Translations under genes and position numbers: made by a program
Part shown: positions 1 to 7,166 of the stretch, piece after piece
Layout: every line of letters starts with the position of its first letter
Position numbering within the stretch: position 1 is the stretch's first letter
The notes under the pieces: model-generated
What the model saw: only the letters and a program-made list of their open reading frames with translations
Databases searched by the model: none
Told to the model about the DNA's origin: nothing
Assembly (NCBI GenBank): GCA_038326995.1
Contig: JBBQKP010000150.1
Coordinates: 1 to 8,368, forward strand
DNA length: 8,368 nt
Source: JBBQKP01 sp038326995
Lineage (GTDB): Bacteria; Planctomycetota; Phycisphaerae; Tepidisphaerales; Tepidisphaeraceae
Direction: 5' to 3'

Positions 1-2
1 AG

Positions 3-1277
3 GCGCTTCGCAATGAAACCGATCTTCCGATTCACTTCCACACGCACGACACCTCGGGCATCAGCGCGGCCAGTGTTTTGAGTGCGAGCGAGGCGGGCGT
101 CGACATCGTCGATCTTGCGATTGCGAGCATGAGCGGCATGACAAGTCAGCCCAACATGAACAGCATCGTCGCGGCACTGGAAAATTCGCCGCGGCAAACC
201 GGGCTCGATCTCGACACACTCAACCGCGCGAGCGATTACTGGGAAGCTGTTCGCAGCAGCTACTACCCGTTCGAAGAGGACATCAAATCAGGCACGGCAG
301 AGGTGTATCTGCACGAAATGCCGGGCGGGCAATTTACGAATCTCAAGCAGCAGGCGAAATCGCTTGGTCTTGAGAATCGATGGCGCGACGTTGCAGCGGC
401 TTACGCGGCGGTGAATGAATTGTTCGGCGACATCGTGAAAGTCACGCCCAGCAGCAAAGTCGTCGGCGACATGGCGCTGTTCATGGTGACCAACGACCTC
501 TCCGTCGGCGATGTGCTGGCTGTCGGTCAGGAGGGCGGCCGAAAAATAGGATTCCCCAAGAGCGTGATCGAAGCGATGCAAGGTTACATCGGCACACCTT
601 CGGGCGGCTGGCCGAAGGTGGTGCAGAAAATCATCCTCGATTCCGCGGGCGTCAAGCCGCTTGCGGGCAGGCCCGGCGCGTCAATGCCCGATACGGATTT
701 CGCAAAAGTCGCGACAGAGCTTTCGGGCAAAATCAACCGCGAACCGACGCCGCTCGACGTGCAGAGTTATCTCATGTATCCGCAGGTTTTCCTGGACCTC
801 AACACCTTTATCAACGAGTACGGCAACACTAGCGTTGTGCCAACTCCCGCCTTCTTTTTCGGAATGCAAAGCGGCGAAGAAGTCAATATCGAAATCGAGC
901 CGGGTAAGAGCCTGGTCATCAAATTCCTGGCCGTCGGAATGCCCAATCCCGATGGCACACGCACCGTTAATTTCGAACTAAACGGCCAGCCTCGCGACGT
1001 AAACGTTCCCGACCGATCGATGGGCGACGAGATCCGCAAGCACCCTCGGGCCGACACCGAAGACCCGCACCACATCGGCGCGCCGATGCCGGGCAAGATC
1101 AGTTCGATCGCGGTCAAGAAAGGCGCGAAGGTCAAGCCCAACGAGCGTCTTCTTTCAATCGAGGCCATGAAGATGGAAACCGCGATCTACGCACCTCGTG
1201 CGGCGACGATCAAGGACGTGCTGGTAACCGCCAACAGTATCGTCACCGCGGGCGATCTTCTGATCGTGCTCGAGTGA
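3..1277 (+). CDS. pyc: Pyruvate carboxylase, C-terminal part (5' end outside window)
   Basis: This biotin enzyme carboxylates pyruvate to oxaloacetate in the cytoplasm, an anaplerotic step. The open frame enters from the left edge and gives 424 visible residues. It begins inside the carboxyltransferase domain: HFHTHDTSG at visible residues 11-19 carries the His-x-His metal ligands, followed by the conserved MSGMTSQPNMN stretch. Around residues 255-300 the motifs YPQVFLD, INEYGN and PTPAFFFGM match the pyruvate carboxylase C-terminal part, and NGQPRDV follows near 325. The biotinyl domain occupies about residues 350-424, with EAMKMET and the biotinylated Lys at residue 390 (codon 1170-1172), 34 residues from the C-terminus as usual. 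The central/tetramerisation part suggests a single-chain enzyme, but the biotin carboxylase half is not visible, so a separate-subunit form cannot be excluded. The TTG at 78 is internal and is not the start. Confidence 0.96.
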   Translation, partial: ALRNETDLPIHFHTHDTSGISAASVLSASEAGVDIVDLAIASMSGMTSQPNMNSIVAALENSPRQTGLDLDTLNRASDYWEAVRSSYYPFEEDIKSGTAEVYLHEMPGGQFTNLKQQAKSLGLENRWRDVAAAYAAVNELFGDIVKVTPSSKVVGDMALFMVTNDLSVGDVLAVGQEGGRKIGFPKSVIEAMQGYIGTPSGGWPKVVQKIILDSAGVKPLAGRPGASMPDTDFAKVATELSGKINREPTPLDVQSYLMYPQVFLDLNTFINEYGNTSVVPTPAFFFGMQSGEEVNIEIEPGKSLVIKFLAVGMPNPDGTRTVNFELNGQPRDVNVPDRSMGDEIRKHPRADTEDPHHIGAPMPGKISSIAVKKGAKVKPNERLLSIEAMKMETAIYAPRAATIKDVLVTANSIVTAGDLLIVLE

Positions 1278-1295
1278 GTGGATGATTCAGTCCGT

Positions 1296-1322
1296 GCCTA
1301 TGCCGTGGAGGCTAGTTTTTTT
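1296..1322 (+). terminator. Weak terminator-like hairpin with T run
   Basis: Downstream of the pyruvate carboxylase stop, GCCT (1296-1299) can pair with AGGC (1309-1312) across a 9-base loop, followed three bases later by seven T residues (1316-1322). The stem is only four pairs, so a functional intrinsic terminator is doubtful. The T run lies just ahead of the Shine-Dalgarno of the next gene and could equally be part of its leader. Confidence 0.2.
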
Positions 1323-1342
1323 CTCTAAAGCGGAGTCAGATT

Positions 1343-1525
1343 ATGAAGCGTCGGAACACAAAATTGTTGCTCTGTTTGGCCGTCTCACTCGCAGGTATTC
1401 AATTCGGCTGCGAGCGCGTCATACGCGAGGCACGCATGCCCGATCGTGACACGCATCAACTGATGAGCGATACCCGCCTGGAAGTTCAGATGGACGTTCG
1501 GCGACCCATGAGCCGCGGCGGTTGA
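1343..1525 (+). CDS. Small putative lipoprotein, hypothetical
   Basis: This 60-residue protein is not recognised as any known family. The N-terminus looks like a lipoprotein signal: a basic n-region (MKRRNTK), a hydrophobic core (residues 8-19) and Cys23 preceded by Gly (IQFGC). The lipobox is off consensus because position -3 is Gln instead of Leu/Val/Ile, so lipidation is uncertain. The mature part would be only about 38 polar, charged residues (ERVIREARMPDRD onward) with no domain. The start is supported by GGAG at 1332-1335, seven bases before the ATG. The gene is 65 bases after pyruvate carboxylase and ends 4 bases from the end of the convergent CBS-domain gene. A short secreted peptide or a fortuitous frame are the alternatives. 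The coding call rests on signal-like composition plus the ribosome binding site. Confidence 0.6.
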   Translation: MKRRNTKLLLCLAVSLAGIQFGCERVIREARMPDRDTHQLMSDTRLEVQMDVRRPMSRGG

Positions 1526-1529
1526 GTTG

Positions 1530-2813
1530 CTACGACTTTCCGGGTCGCGCCGCAATCGCGGGCGCTCTCAGTTCGATCCGCACGCGATCGAGTCGATAAG
1601 GGAGCGCCTGGGTGACGATAAAACTTACGTCTTCACGATCGTAGCGCGTGCCCTCCTGGGGAATTTTTCCCATCTCGGTGTTGATCATGCCCGCGAGCGT
1701 CGAATATTCGCCGTCCTCAGGAAGATTCAGGCCAAGGAGACGATTGAGTTCATCGATCTCGATTTGCGCATCGACTTCTACGGTCGACTCGTCGATGCGT
1801 GTGAATTTTGAAGCGGTGATGGGCTCGTGCTCGTCGGCGATCTCCCCGACGATTCGTTCGAGAATGTCTTCAATTGTGATGAGCCCAGCAGTTCCGCCAA
1901 ACTCGTCGCTGACGATGGCGATGTGTACCTTTTTGTCACGAAACTCCTGAAGCAGGTCGCGGAGCAGTTTGGTGTGGGGCACGGAATAATGCTTTCGCAA
2001 CATCCCTGAGATTTTGAAATCCGCCTCGGTCGCGCCCCAAATATGCAGCAAATCGCGTGCGTAAAGAATGCCCGTGATGTGGTCGACGGTGTCTTCGTAA
2101 ACGGGTACGCGGGAATGGCCGGATTTTTCGAAGGCCTCGCGGACCTGCTCGAGCGAAGCACCTTCTGGAATGCCGACGATTCGCCCGTGAGGCGTCATCG
2201 CCTCTTCGACCGTGAGGGTTCGAAAAGCGATAACCGATTCGATCATTCGCTGATCGCGCAAATCGACAAGACCATCTCGACGTCCCTCGTCGACAACGCT
2301 GAGAATTTCCTCCTGTAGCTCAGAAGCGCTTTGCGTCTTCGCCGACTCTGGGGTGTTGGCGGCGGAACTGACGCCGCGCTCTATGGCGTGCACGAATTTG
2401 AGGACGGGCGAAAACAGAATTCGCGAAAGTTTGAGCGGTCTATACGCCAGCGACACGATTCGCTCCGCATAGTTCGCCGCCAGCGCATACGGAATCGCAA
2501 GGCAAAAGATGAGCAGGAGAACCAGGCCCGCGACACAAGCCAGTGCGAACGATATCGGGGCGGGATAATCGGTGTGTCTGAAGAGTTCGATCAGCGCAGG
2601 AAGCAGACCCATGCTGACCAGAAGCCTGGCGGCGGCGAGGATCAGATGAAGGTCGGGTTCGTTAGCGGTCAGCCATTCAAGACGTCTGGTGCTGAGGCGA
2701 ACCGAAAGCCTCGCGCGGGAATACTCGCGAAGGGAATAGTTTACCGCGGTCACGACCAGCGACATCAGGGTCAGAACAAAGAGAAGAAAAATGGCGAGTT
2801 GGAAGTCGATCAT
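1530..2813 (-). CDS. HlyC/CorC family membrane protein (CNNM, CBS pair, CorC domain)
   Basis: This is an inner-membrane protein of the hemolysin-C/CorC family. Related proteins are implicated in Mg2+/Co2+ transport or resistance, but the actual ion here is unknown. The 427 residues start with a CNNM (DUF21)-like membrane region, with hydrophobic segments near residues 5-25, 58-78 and 87-112. A paired CBS domain at about 205-325 follows, containing EAMTPHG, the signature HSRVPVYE and DEFGGTAGLITIEDILERIVGEI-type residues at 303-325. The C-terminal CorC_HlyC domain at about 335-418 includes DGEYSTLAGM. CBS pairs commonly bind adenine nucleotides. The ATG overlaps the ybeY stop in an ATGA arrangement (2810-2813), implying coupled translation as the last gene of the phoH operon. 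In Escherichia coli a related gene (ybeX, without the membrane domain) also follows ybeY. The 'hemolysin' name should not be taken as function. Confidence 0.93.
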   Translation of the reverse strand: MIDFQLAIFLLFVLTLMSLVVTAVNYSLREYSRARLSVRLSTRRLEWLTANEPDLHLILAAARLLVSMGLLPALIELFRHTDYPAPISFALACVAGLVLLLIFCLAIPYALAANYAERIVSLAYRPLKLSRILFSPVLKFVHAIERGVSSAANTPESAKTQSASELQEEILSVVDEGRRDGLVDLRDQRMIESVIAFRTLTVEEAMTPHGRIVGIPEGASLEQVREAFEKSGHSRVPVYEDTVDHITGILYARDLLHIWGATEADFKISGMLRKHYSVPHTKLLRDLLQEFRDKKVHIAIVSDEFGGTAGLITIEDILERIVGEIADEHEPITASKFTRIDESTVEVDAQIEIDELNRLLGLNLPEDGEYSTLAGMINTEMGKIPQEGTRYDREDVSFIVTQALPYRLDRVRIELRAPAIAARPGKS

Positions 2814-3316
2814 TTAAGCAATCGGTCATGTAATCGTGCTGGCATCGTATCGGCCGCAAACACGTTGCCGATACCGATCTTTTTCAGGATTAGGTCCTCG
2901 GCTACGTGCATTCGACGATACGCGAGCGGGTCGAGGTCGTCCATGCCGCACAGGTGCAGCATTCCGTGCAGCACATACAGAAGGAGTTCATGCTCGACCG
3001 GCCTTTTCAACTTCCTTGCCGACTTTTTTGCGACTGTTGCACAAACAATCACCTCGCCGGAGGTGACGCGTCCATTTGTGTCATGCCCAAGCTCGAAGGT
3101 CAGAACGTCCGTCGCGGAAGGATCATTACTGAACCGTGCATGCAGGTCGCTCATTCGCTTGGCGCCGACGACGACGACGCTGACGTGTGTCAATCGATTG
3201 GTCGGCAAGAGCGGCAAAAACTTCTTCGCGTTGGTACGTAAAAATCGCACCGGTGCGCCGCGCGTCAGATCGGTGAATTCGATCGCAATGGATTGTTTCA
3301 GGCGAGTCGTGCTCAT
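2810..3316 (-). CDS. ybeY: Endoribonuclease YbeY (rRNA maturation factor), variant zinc site
   Basis: YbeY is a zinc-dependent endoribonuclease-like protein involved in 16S rRNA 3' maturation and ribosome quality control. The 168 residues contain the family hallmarks: SDLHARF (56-62), the ATDVLTFEL strand (68-76), SGEVIVC (86-92) and the metal motif HGMLHLCGMDD (117-127). The usual ligand pattern is His-x3-His-x5-His. Here His117 and His121 are present, but the third position (127) is Asp. I recall Asp in this position in some other lineages, so the protein may still bind metal. The length is typical for the family. The ATG overlaps the stop of the upstream pgpH gene by four bases (3313-3316), and its own stop overlaps the next ATG, indicating coupled translation within the operon. 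No strong Shine-Dalgarno is visible, which fits coupling. Confidence 0.94.
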   Translation of the reverse strand: MSTTRLKQSIAIEFTDLTRGAPVRFLRTNAKKFLPLLPTNRLTHVSVVVVGAKRMSDLHARFSNDPSATDVLTFELGHDTNGRVTSGEVIVCATVAKKSARKLKRPVEHELLLYVLHGMLHLCGMDDLDPLAYRRMHVAEDLILKKIGIGNVFAADTMPARLHDRLLK

Positions 3317-5619
3317 GCCGATTTCGTCTGCAATCGGGATGCGGCGGCGTCGGCGGCGTCTTGGTTTTCCTGCTCGTTCCCTGGATACGATACGCGCGCG
3401 TGATAAATGCCCAAGAGCGTCTTCACCATGCTTCGTTCAACTTTCTCAAGCTCGCGCATTGTCAGATCGCACTCGTCGAACTGCCCATCGAGCAAACGTT
3501 TGAGCGCCAGATCGTGAACCAGCTGTTCGACGCGCGCTGGCGAAAGTTCCTGGTTCTGCGCACTGAGCGAACGCGTCTTGCTTTCCACTGCATCGGCGAG
3601 CATGACAATCGCGACTTCCTTCGAGCGCGGCTTCGGGCCGGGATATCGAAATGCGTGCTCGGGCGCTTCGTCGCTCGAATCAGGCCCGACACCCGCGTAA
3701 GCCTCATCTCGAGCCTGCTGCTGCTTCTGTGCACGATGGTAGAAAAACTCAACCAGCGTCGTGCCGTGGTGTTGTTGAATGAAGGCAAAAAGATTCGTCG
3801 GCAGGTTGTACTCACGCGCGAGTTCCACCCCGTCCTTCACGTGGCCGATGATGATGAGTAGTGAAACGCTCGGCGAAAGATTCAGATGGCGATCCGTTCC
3901 CGACACCTGATTCTCAACGAAGTAGCCTGGCTTGTTAATCTTTCCACAATCGTGGTAGTACGCACCAACGCGGCACAATAACGCATCCGCATTGATTGCG
4001 CTGGCTGCTTCTTCGCTAAGGGCGGCGACCTGCATTGAGTGGCTGTACGTGCCGGGCGCTTCAGTCGCCAGTTTGCGAAGCAGCGGACGCGACGCATCGG
4101 CGAGTTCCAAAAGAGACATGCCTGTGGTGATGCGGAACGTCTTTTCGATCACCGGCATAATTCCCAGCACGATGAACCCGCACAGCAAGCCCGCACCCGC
4201 TGAATACGCGGCGCTGACGAGCGAGAATTGCACCGGATCGGCACCGAGCATGCCCACGACGAACGTCGCCAGACCGCACGAGAGCCCCATCAGCCCGCCC
4301 ACCTCGATCAGCTTGCTTCTTGCACGCAGATCGCCCAGTGCGAACGAGCCAGATGCGACGCCGGCAAAGAGCACCAGAAAAAAGCCGAGCGGCTGATTGA
4401 GTCCCAGTGTGACGAGCAGTGCGAGTAACGTCGAAACACCAAGTGCGAATCGCTGTTCGTAGCCGACGGTTAGAATCATCGCTGCCAATAGTGTGGGCAG
4501 GACGCCCATCATGTAGATCGGCGCGGAACTGACGGCGGCGAGTTGTGACACGAGAATTGCGGCAAGCAGCATGAGCGCGAGCATCGCGCCGCGGCCGTGG
4601 TTGCGGACGATTTTGTTCTGATACCTGACGATGTATGCGCAGAGCGCGACAGTGATTAACGTCACCGTCAGCAGAGTGCCGACGGCCTGCTTGTACCAGA
4701 TCGCACTGCCTTGATGTTGTCCGAACGCGTCAGACTCGGCGCGCAGAAGTTCAAAATGACGTGCCGTGACCGGACCGACGGGCACGATAGCCTGATTCGA
4801 TGAATAGGCGACGCTGCCCGCTTCGAACGGCACACGCTGGGCGGCCACGTTCTGTGCCTGCTGTGTCGCCTGCGGGTCGAGCGCGTGAGTAGCCGACAGC
4901 GTGTTGATTGCGTAACGCACGACACGCGGCGAGATGGCACCGGGAAAGAAATCCTGTGCGGGCGTTTGAAGCCTTGCGTCGAGCACGTCCTTCATGTCGA
5001 CCGACAGCAATGCCGAGCCCGGCATCGTCATCGCGCCCACGCGCACCATGCGTCCGATCTCGGATTGACGCAAACTCTCATCAACAATCACCAGATTCTG
5101 TCCACGAACGCTTTCGCAAAAGCCCGATACATTCTGAGTCCACTCCTGCCTCATCGCGGGCTCGGCGTATTCCTGAAGTTTGCCCAGCGTCGCACTGTCG
5201 AGAAATTCTTTCAGCACGGGGTCGAGCTGTTCGTAGCGAATTCCGCGAACCCGATCGGGCCAGCTGCGAAGGGATTGCTCGAGCTGTGTCCATCCTGAAC
5301 CGTCGCTCGAATAGACGCGTGGCTCTGCCATGCGGGCGGTGGCGCGGGCCTGCTCCCACTGCGCCGGGTCGTGGTAGGTGAAGCCGACGCGGGCGGTGAC
5401 GTCGTGCGACGCATACTGGCCTGGCCGAAGAGGAACGACTTCACTCCGAAGCAGCAATATGCATGTCGCGGAGATGACGAAGAACGAAGCGATCATCAGC
5501 GAAAGCCACACGCCGCTGCTTCGCAGGTGTCGCCAGATTTGATCGACATTGTTGTCGGGCGACACACGCTCGCTGAGTCGCCTGCGTGGGGTGCGCCAGT
5601 TAATCGACACGTTTTTCAC
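3313..5619 (-). CDS. pgpH: 7TM-HD cyclic-di-AMP phosphodiesterase, PgpH family
   Basis: This is a membrane phosphohydrolase of the 7TMR-HD family. Characterised members (Listeria PgpH) hydrolyse cyclic-di-AMP to pApA. The 768 residues show the complete layout: a cytoplasmic N-terminus, first membrane helix at about 36-58, an extracytoplasmic 7TMR-HDED-type domain at about 60-305, a cluster of hydrophobic helices between about 308 and 490, then a cytoplasmic HD domain at about 500-745. Metal-site residues are intact: His527 (TYSHSM), His556-Asp557 (YYHDCGKINKP), His593 (GHVKDG), His617-His618 (QQHHG) and Asp676 (MLADAVES). The start is GTG at 5619-5617, chosen because AAAGG lies four bases upstream and the frame starts inside the end of phoH (20-base overlap). 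The stop overlaps the ybeY ATG. Substrate is inferred from the family. Whether this organism makes cyclic-di-AMP cannot be seen here. Confidence 0.94.
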   Translation of the reverse strand: MKNVSINWRTPRRRLSERVSPDNNVDQIWRHLRSSGVWLSLMIASFFVISATCILLLRSEVVPLRPGQYASHDVTARVGFTYHDPAQWEQARATARMAEPRVYSSDGSGWTQLEQSLRSWPDRVRGIRYEQLDPVLKEFLDSATLGKLQEYAEPAMRQEWTQNVSGFCESVRGQNLVIVDESLRQSEIGRMVRVGAMTMPGSALLSVDMKDVLDARLQTPAQDFFPGAISPRVVRYAINTLSATHALDPQATQQAQNVAAQRVPFEAGSVAYSSNQAIVPVGPVTARHFELLRAESDAFGQHQGSAIWYKQAVGTLLTVTLITVALCAYIVRYQNKIVRNHGRGAMLALMLLAAILVSQLAAVSSAPIYMMGVLPTLLAAMILTVGYEQRFALGVSTLLALLVTLGLNQPLGFFLVLFAGVASGSFALGDLRARSKLIEVGGLMGLSCGLATFVVGMLGADPVQFSLVSAAYSAGAGLLCGFIVLGIMPVIEKTFRITTGMSLLELADASRPLLRKLATEAPGTYSHSMQVAALSEEAASAINADALLCRVGAYYHDCGKINKPGYFVENQVSGTDRHLNLSPSVSLLIIIGHVKDGVELAREYNLPTNLFAFIQQHHGTTLVEFFYHRAQKQQQARDEAYAGVGPDSSDEAPEHAFRYPGPKPRSKEVAIVMLADAVESKTRSLSAQNQELSPARVEQLVHDLALKRLLDGQFDECDLTMRELEKVERSMVKTLLGIYHARVSYPGNEQENQDAADAAASRLQTKSA

Positions 5620-6646
5620 CTGACCTTTGATCGCCTGCTTCTCGATTATTTGTCAGCTGACGATTTACTTGCCGTTGCTGCGCCGACGCGAGCCTGCGGC
5701 GTGAGCGTTCCTGTTCGAGCACGTCACCGTAGGCCGCGACGATGTGCTGAACGAGCTGGTGCCTGACGATATCTGCGGCGCCAAGCTCGACCATCGCGAC
5801 ATTCTTGATCCCGCCGAGTCGCATGAGCGCATCGACGAGACCGGACTCGGTGTCCTCGGGTAGATCGATTTGCGACGGGTCGCCCGTGACGATCATCTTG
5901 CTGCCCTCGCCGAGTCGGGTGAGGAACATCAGCATCTGGCTGTTGGTCGTGTTTTGTGCTTCGTCGAGGATGATGCACGCGTCGTTGAGCGTTCGGCCGC
6001 GCATGAAGGCGAGGGGCACGACCTCGATGACGTCTCGCAGCATGAGCTGCTTGACCTGCTCGAAATCCATCATGTCGTGCAGGCTGTCGAAAAGGGGGCG
6101 AAGATACGGATTGACCTTGGCCTGCAAGTCGCCCGGGAGGAAGCCCAGCCGCTCGCCCGCCTCGACCGCGGGGCGTGCCAGGACGATTCGTTTAATCTTG
6201 CCGTGCTTAAGCATGTGAGCGGCGATGGCGACGGCGAGGTAAGTTTTTCCGGTTCCGGCCGGGCCGACGCAGAACGTGAGATCGTGGGCGAGCATGGCTC
6301 GGAGGTAGCCCTTTTGACCGGCCGTCTTGCCCGTGACCGCCCTGCCGCGGACGAACACGTCGAGCTCGCCTCGATCGCCCTCGGCAGCGGGCTGAGTGAC
6401 TCCGCGTATCGCCTCTGCGACGTCGATGTCGCTGAGCCAATCCTGTTTGCGTAGCTTTTTCTGTAATGTGGTGACGACGGCTGCGGCGCGATTGACGGCG
6501 TCGGCGTCGCCCGAGACGTTCAGCAGCTCGCCGCGACTGGTGATCTGAACGTCCAGCAGTTGCCTGATGACGCGGAGGTGCCGATCTGATGGACCGAACA
6601 GGGCCAGACGCTTTTCAGAATTTTCGAGTTCGAGTTGGATATTCAC
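5600..6646 (-). CDS. phoH: PhoH-family ATPase (YbeZ-like)
   Basis: PhoH/YbeZ proteins are cytoplasmic P-loop NTPases with helicase-like features, and they partner with YbeY in RNA metabolism. The 348 residues begin with a KH-like N-terminal segment (about 15-65, including FGPSDRHLRVI and RGELLNVSGD), followed by the ATPase core: Walker A GPAGTGKT at 128-135, Walker B CIILDEAQ at 224-231 and the TGDPSQIDLP motif at 254-263. The length matches E. coli YbeZ closely. The last 35 or so residues are rich in Arg, Gln and Asn with no evident fold. The start is GTG at 6646-6644: no in-frame ATG lies nearby upstream, and the family N-terminus fits, although the Shine-Dalgarno is weak. It is the first gene of the phoH-pgpH-ybeY-CorC operon. 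Its 3' end overlaps pgpH by 20 bases and contains the pgpH ribosome binding site. Confidence 0.96.
   Translation of the reverse strand: MNIQLELENSEKRLALFGPSDRHLRVIRQLLDVQITSRGELLNVSGDADAVNRAAAVVTTLQKKLRKQDWLSDIDVAEAIRGVTQPAAEGDRGELDVFVRGRAVTGKTAGQKGYLRAMLAHDLTFCVGPAGTGKTYLAVAIAAHMLKHGKIKRIVLARPAVEAGERLGFLPGDLQAKVNPYLRPLFDSLHDMMDFEQVKQLMLRDVIEVVPLAFMRGRTLNDACIILDEAQNTTNSQMLMFLTRLGEGSKMIVTGDPSQIDLPEDTESGLVDALMRLGGIKNVAMVELGAADIVRHQLVQHIVAAYGDVLEQERSRRRLASAQQRQVNRQLTNNREAGDQRSGEKRVD
5624..5628 (-). promoter_or_regulatory. Ribosome binding site of pgpH (supports GTG start)
   Basis: The minus strand reads AAAGG, then TCAG, then the GTG start of pgpH. The site lies within the last codons of phoH and favours this GTG over the next internal Met, at residue 42, which would cut off the cytoplasmic N-terminus and enter the first membrane helix. 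Confidence 0.55.
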
Positions 6647-6670
6647 GTGAGTCTGCGGATGTCGATTTTG

Positions 6671-6699
6671 ATTGCTTTGCCGAACCGCCCGAGTGTCAA
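6671..6699 (-). promoter_or_regulatory. Candidate promoter of the phoH operon (proximal)
   Basis: On the minus strand a perfect -35 hexamer TTGACA (plus positions 6694-6699) is separated by 17 bases from AGCAAT (6671-6676), which matches only three of six positions of the -10 consensus. Transcription would start about 20 bases upstream of the phoH GTG. It competes with the distal candidate at 6701-6728. Planctomycete promoter consensus is poorly defined, so both are tentative. Confidence 0.28.
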
Positions 6700-6700
6700 G

Positions 6701-6728
6701 ATTATCGACCCCGAGCCGTATTTGTCGA
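6701..6728 (-). promoter_or_regulatory. Candidate sigma70-like promoter of the phoH operon (distal)
   Basis: On the minus strand TCGACA (plus positions 6723-6728, five of six to the -35 consensus) and GATAAT (6701-6706, five of six to the -10 consensus) are separated by 16 bases. The element overlaps the last codons of the upstream secreted-protein gene and would give a leader of roughly 45-50 bases for phoH. It is the better balanced of the two candidates here. Confidence 0.4.
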
Positions 6729-7079
6729 GTTTCGTATGGACCAACGACGCGTCACTTTTCCTAAAATGACGACCGCGAGCACTCCGACCGATCCGCCAAC
6801 CGCGCCGGGGGTCGGAATTACGATCTGCTGAGGAATATCCATCGGCAGCGGCGGCCTTTTGCGTATCGAAACTCCCGTGCCGTACGACAGTGTCATGTCT
6901 TTATCGGGCATGATTTGGGGTTGGGCCGGAATTTTGCCTCGAGACATCATATCCCTGCTGGAGCTCGAAGTGTAAGTTGACTCCAAGCCCGGATGTTCAG
7001 AAGCAAATGGCGCTGCCTGAAGCACAGACGCTGTAGAAACAACAAAGAATGAAACTGACGCGATCGAAATGTTTAGCAT
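6702..7079 (-). CDS. Small secreted hypothetical protein with PEP-CTERM-like tail
   Basis: I do not recognise this 125-residue protein. It starts with a hydrophobic signal-like segment (residues 4-22, ending ASVLQAAPFA), unusual in lacking a Lys/Arg before the core. The middle (about 27-88) is polar and proline-rich, with a SSSSR stretch near 38-42 and RKRPPLPM near 73-80. The C-terminus has PTPGAVGG (89-96 region), a hydrophobic segment (about 97-107), then GKVTRR (107-112) and 13 more residues. Pro-x-Pro-Gly, hydrophobic helix and basic cluster resemble the PEP-CTERM/exosortase sorting tails common in planctomycetes, with Thr replacing Glu. The extra residues after RR are atypical, so a plain C-terminal membrane anchor is the alternative. 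GGAAG five bases before the ATG supports the start. It lies 55 bases upstream of phoH on the same strand. Confidence 0.68.
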   Translation of the reverse strand: MLNISIASVSFFVVSTASVLQAAPFASEHPGLESTYTSSSSRDMMSRGKIPAQPQIMPDKDMTLSYGTGVSIRKRPPLPMDIPQQIVIPTPGAVGGSVGVLAVVILGKVTRRWSIRNSTNTARGR

Positions 7080-7136
7080 AGTGCTTCCGGAAAATTACAA
7101 CAACCGTTTGCTGAGGGTCTTTCAGGAAGCAGGGAA

Positions 7137-7166
7137 ATGATAGCCCATGATCGAAACAGAATTCAA
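7137..7166 (-). promoter_or_regulatory. Candidate promoter of the secreted-protein gene
   Basis: On the minus strand TTGAAT (plus positions 7161-7166) and TATCAT (7137-7142) are spaced by 18 bases, about 57 bases ahead of the ATG at 7079. The match to sigma70 hexamers is reasonable. However, the -10 overlaps the possible start of a plus-strand frame at 7137, so at most one interpretation may be right. Confidence 0.3.

Noticed and set aside
767..1168. Minus-strand frame of 133 codons inside pyruvate carboxylase
   Set aside because: It is antisense to the conserved linker and biotin-domain region, so it is a frame shadow.
3168..3182. GACGACGACG trinucleotide run
   Set aside because: It encodes the consecutive Val residues of a beta strand in YbeY (VSVVVVGAK) and needs no other explanation.
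2331..3503. Long open plus-strand frame (390 codons) across the CorC, ybeY and pgpH genes
   Set aside because: It is antisense to three genes with clear family motifs. Its translation is rich in Arg, Ser and Cys with no domain, as expected for a shadow frame in GC-rich DNA.
5870..6454. Plus-strand frame of 194 codons inside phoH
   Set aside because: It is fully antisense to the Walker A and B regions of phoH. The translation has no recognisable motif.
6589..6831. Plus-strand frame spanning the phoH start and the end of the secreted-protein gene
   Set aside because: It overlaps both genes antisense, has no Shine-Dalgarno I can support, and yields a low-complexity tail.
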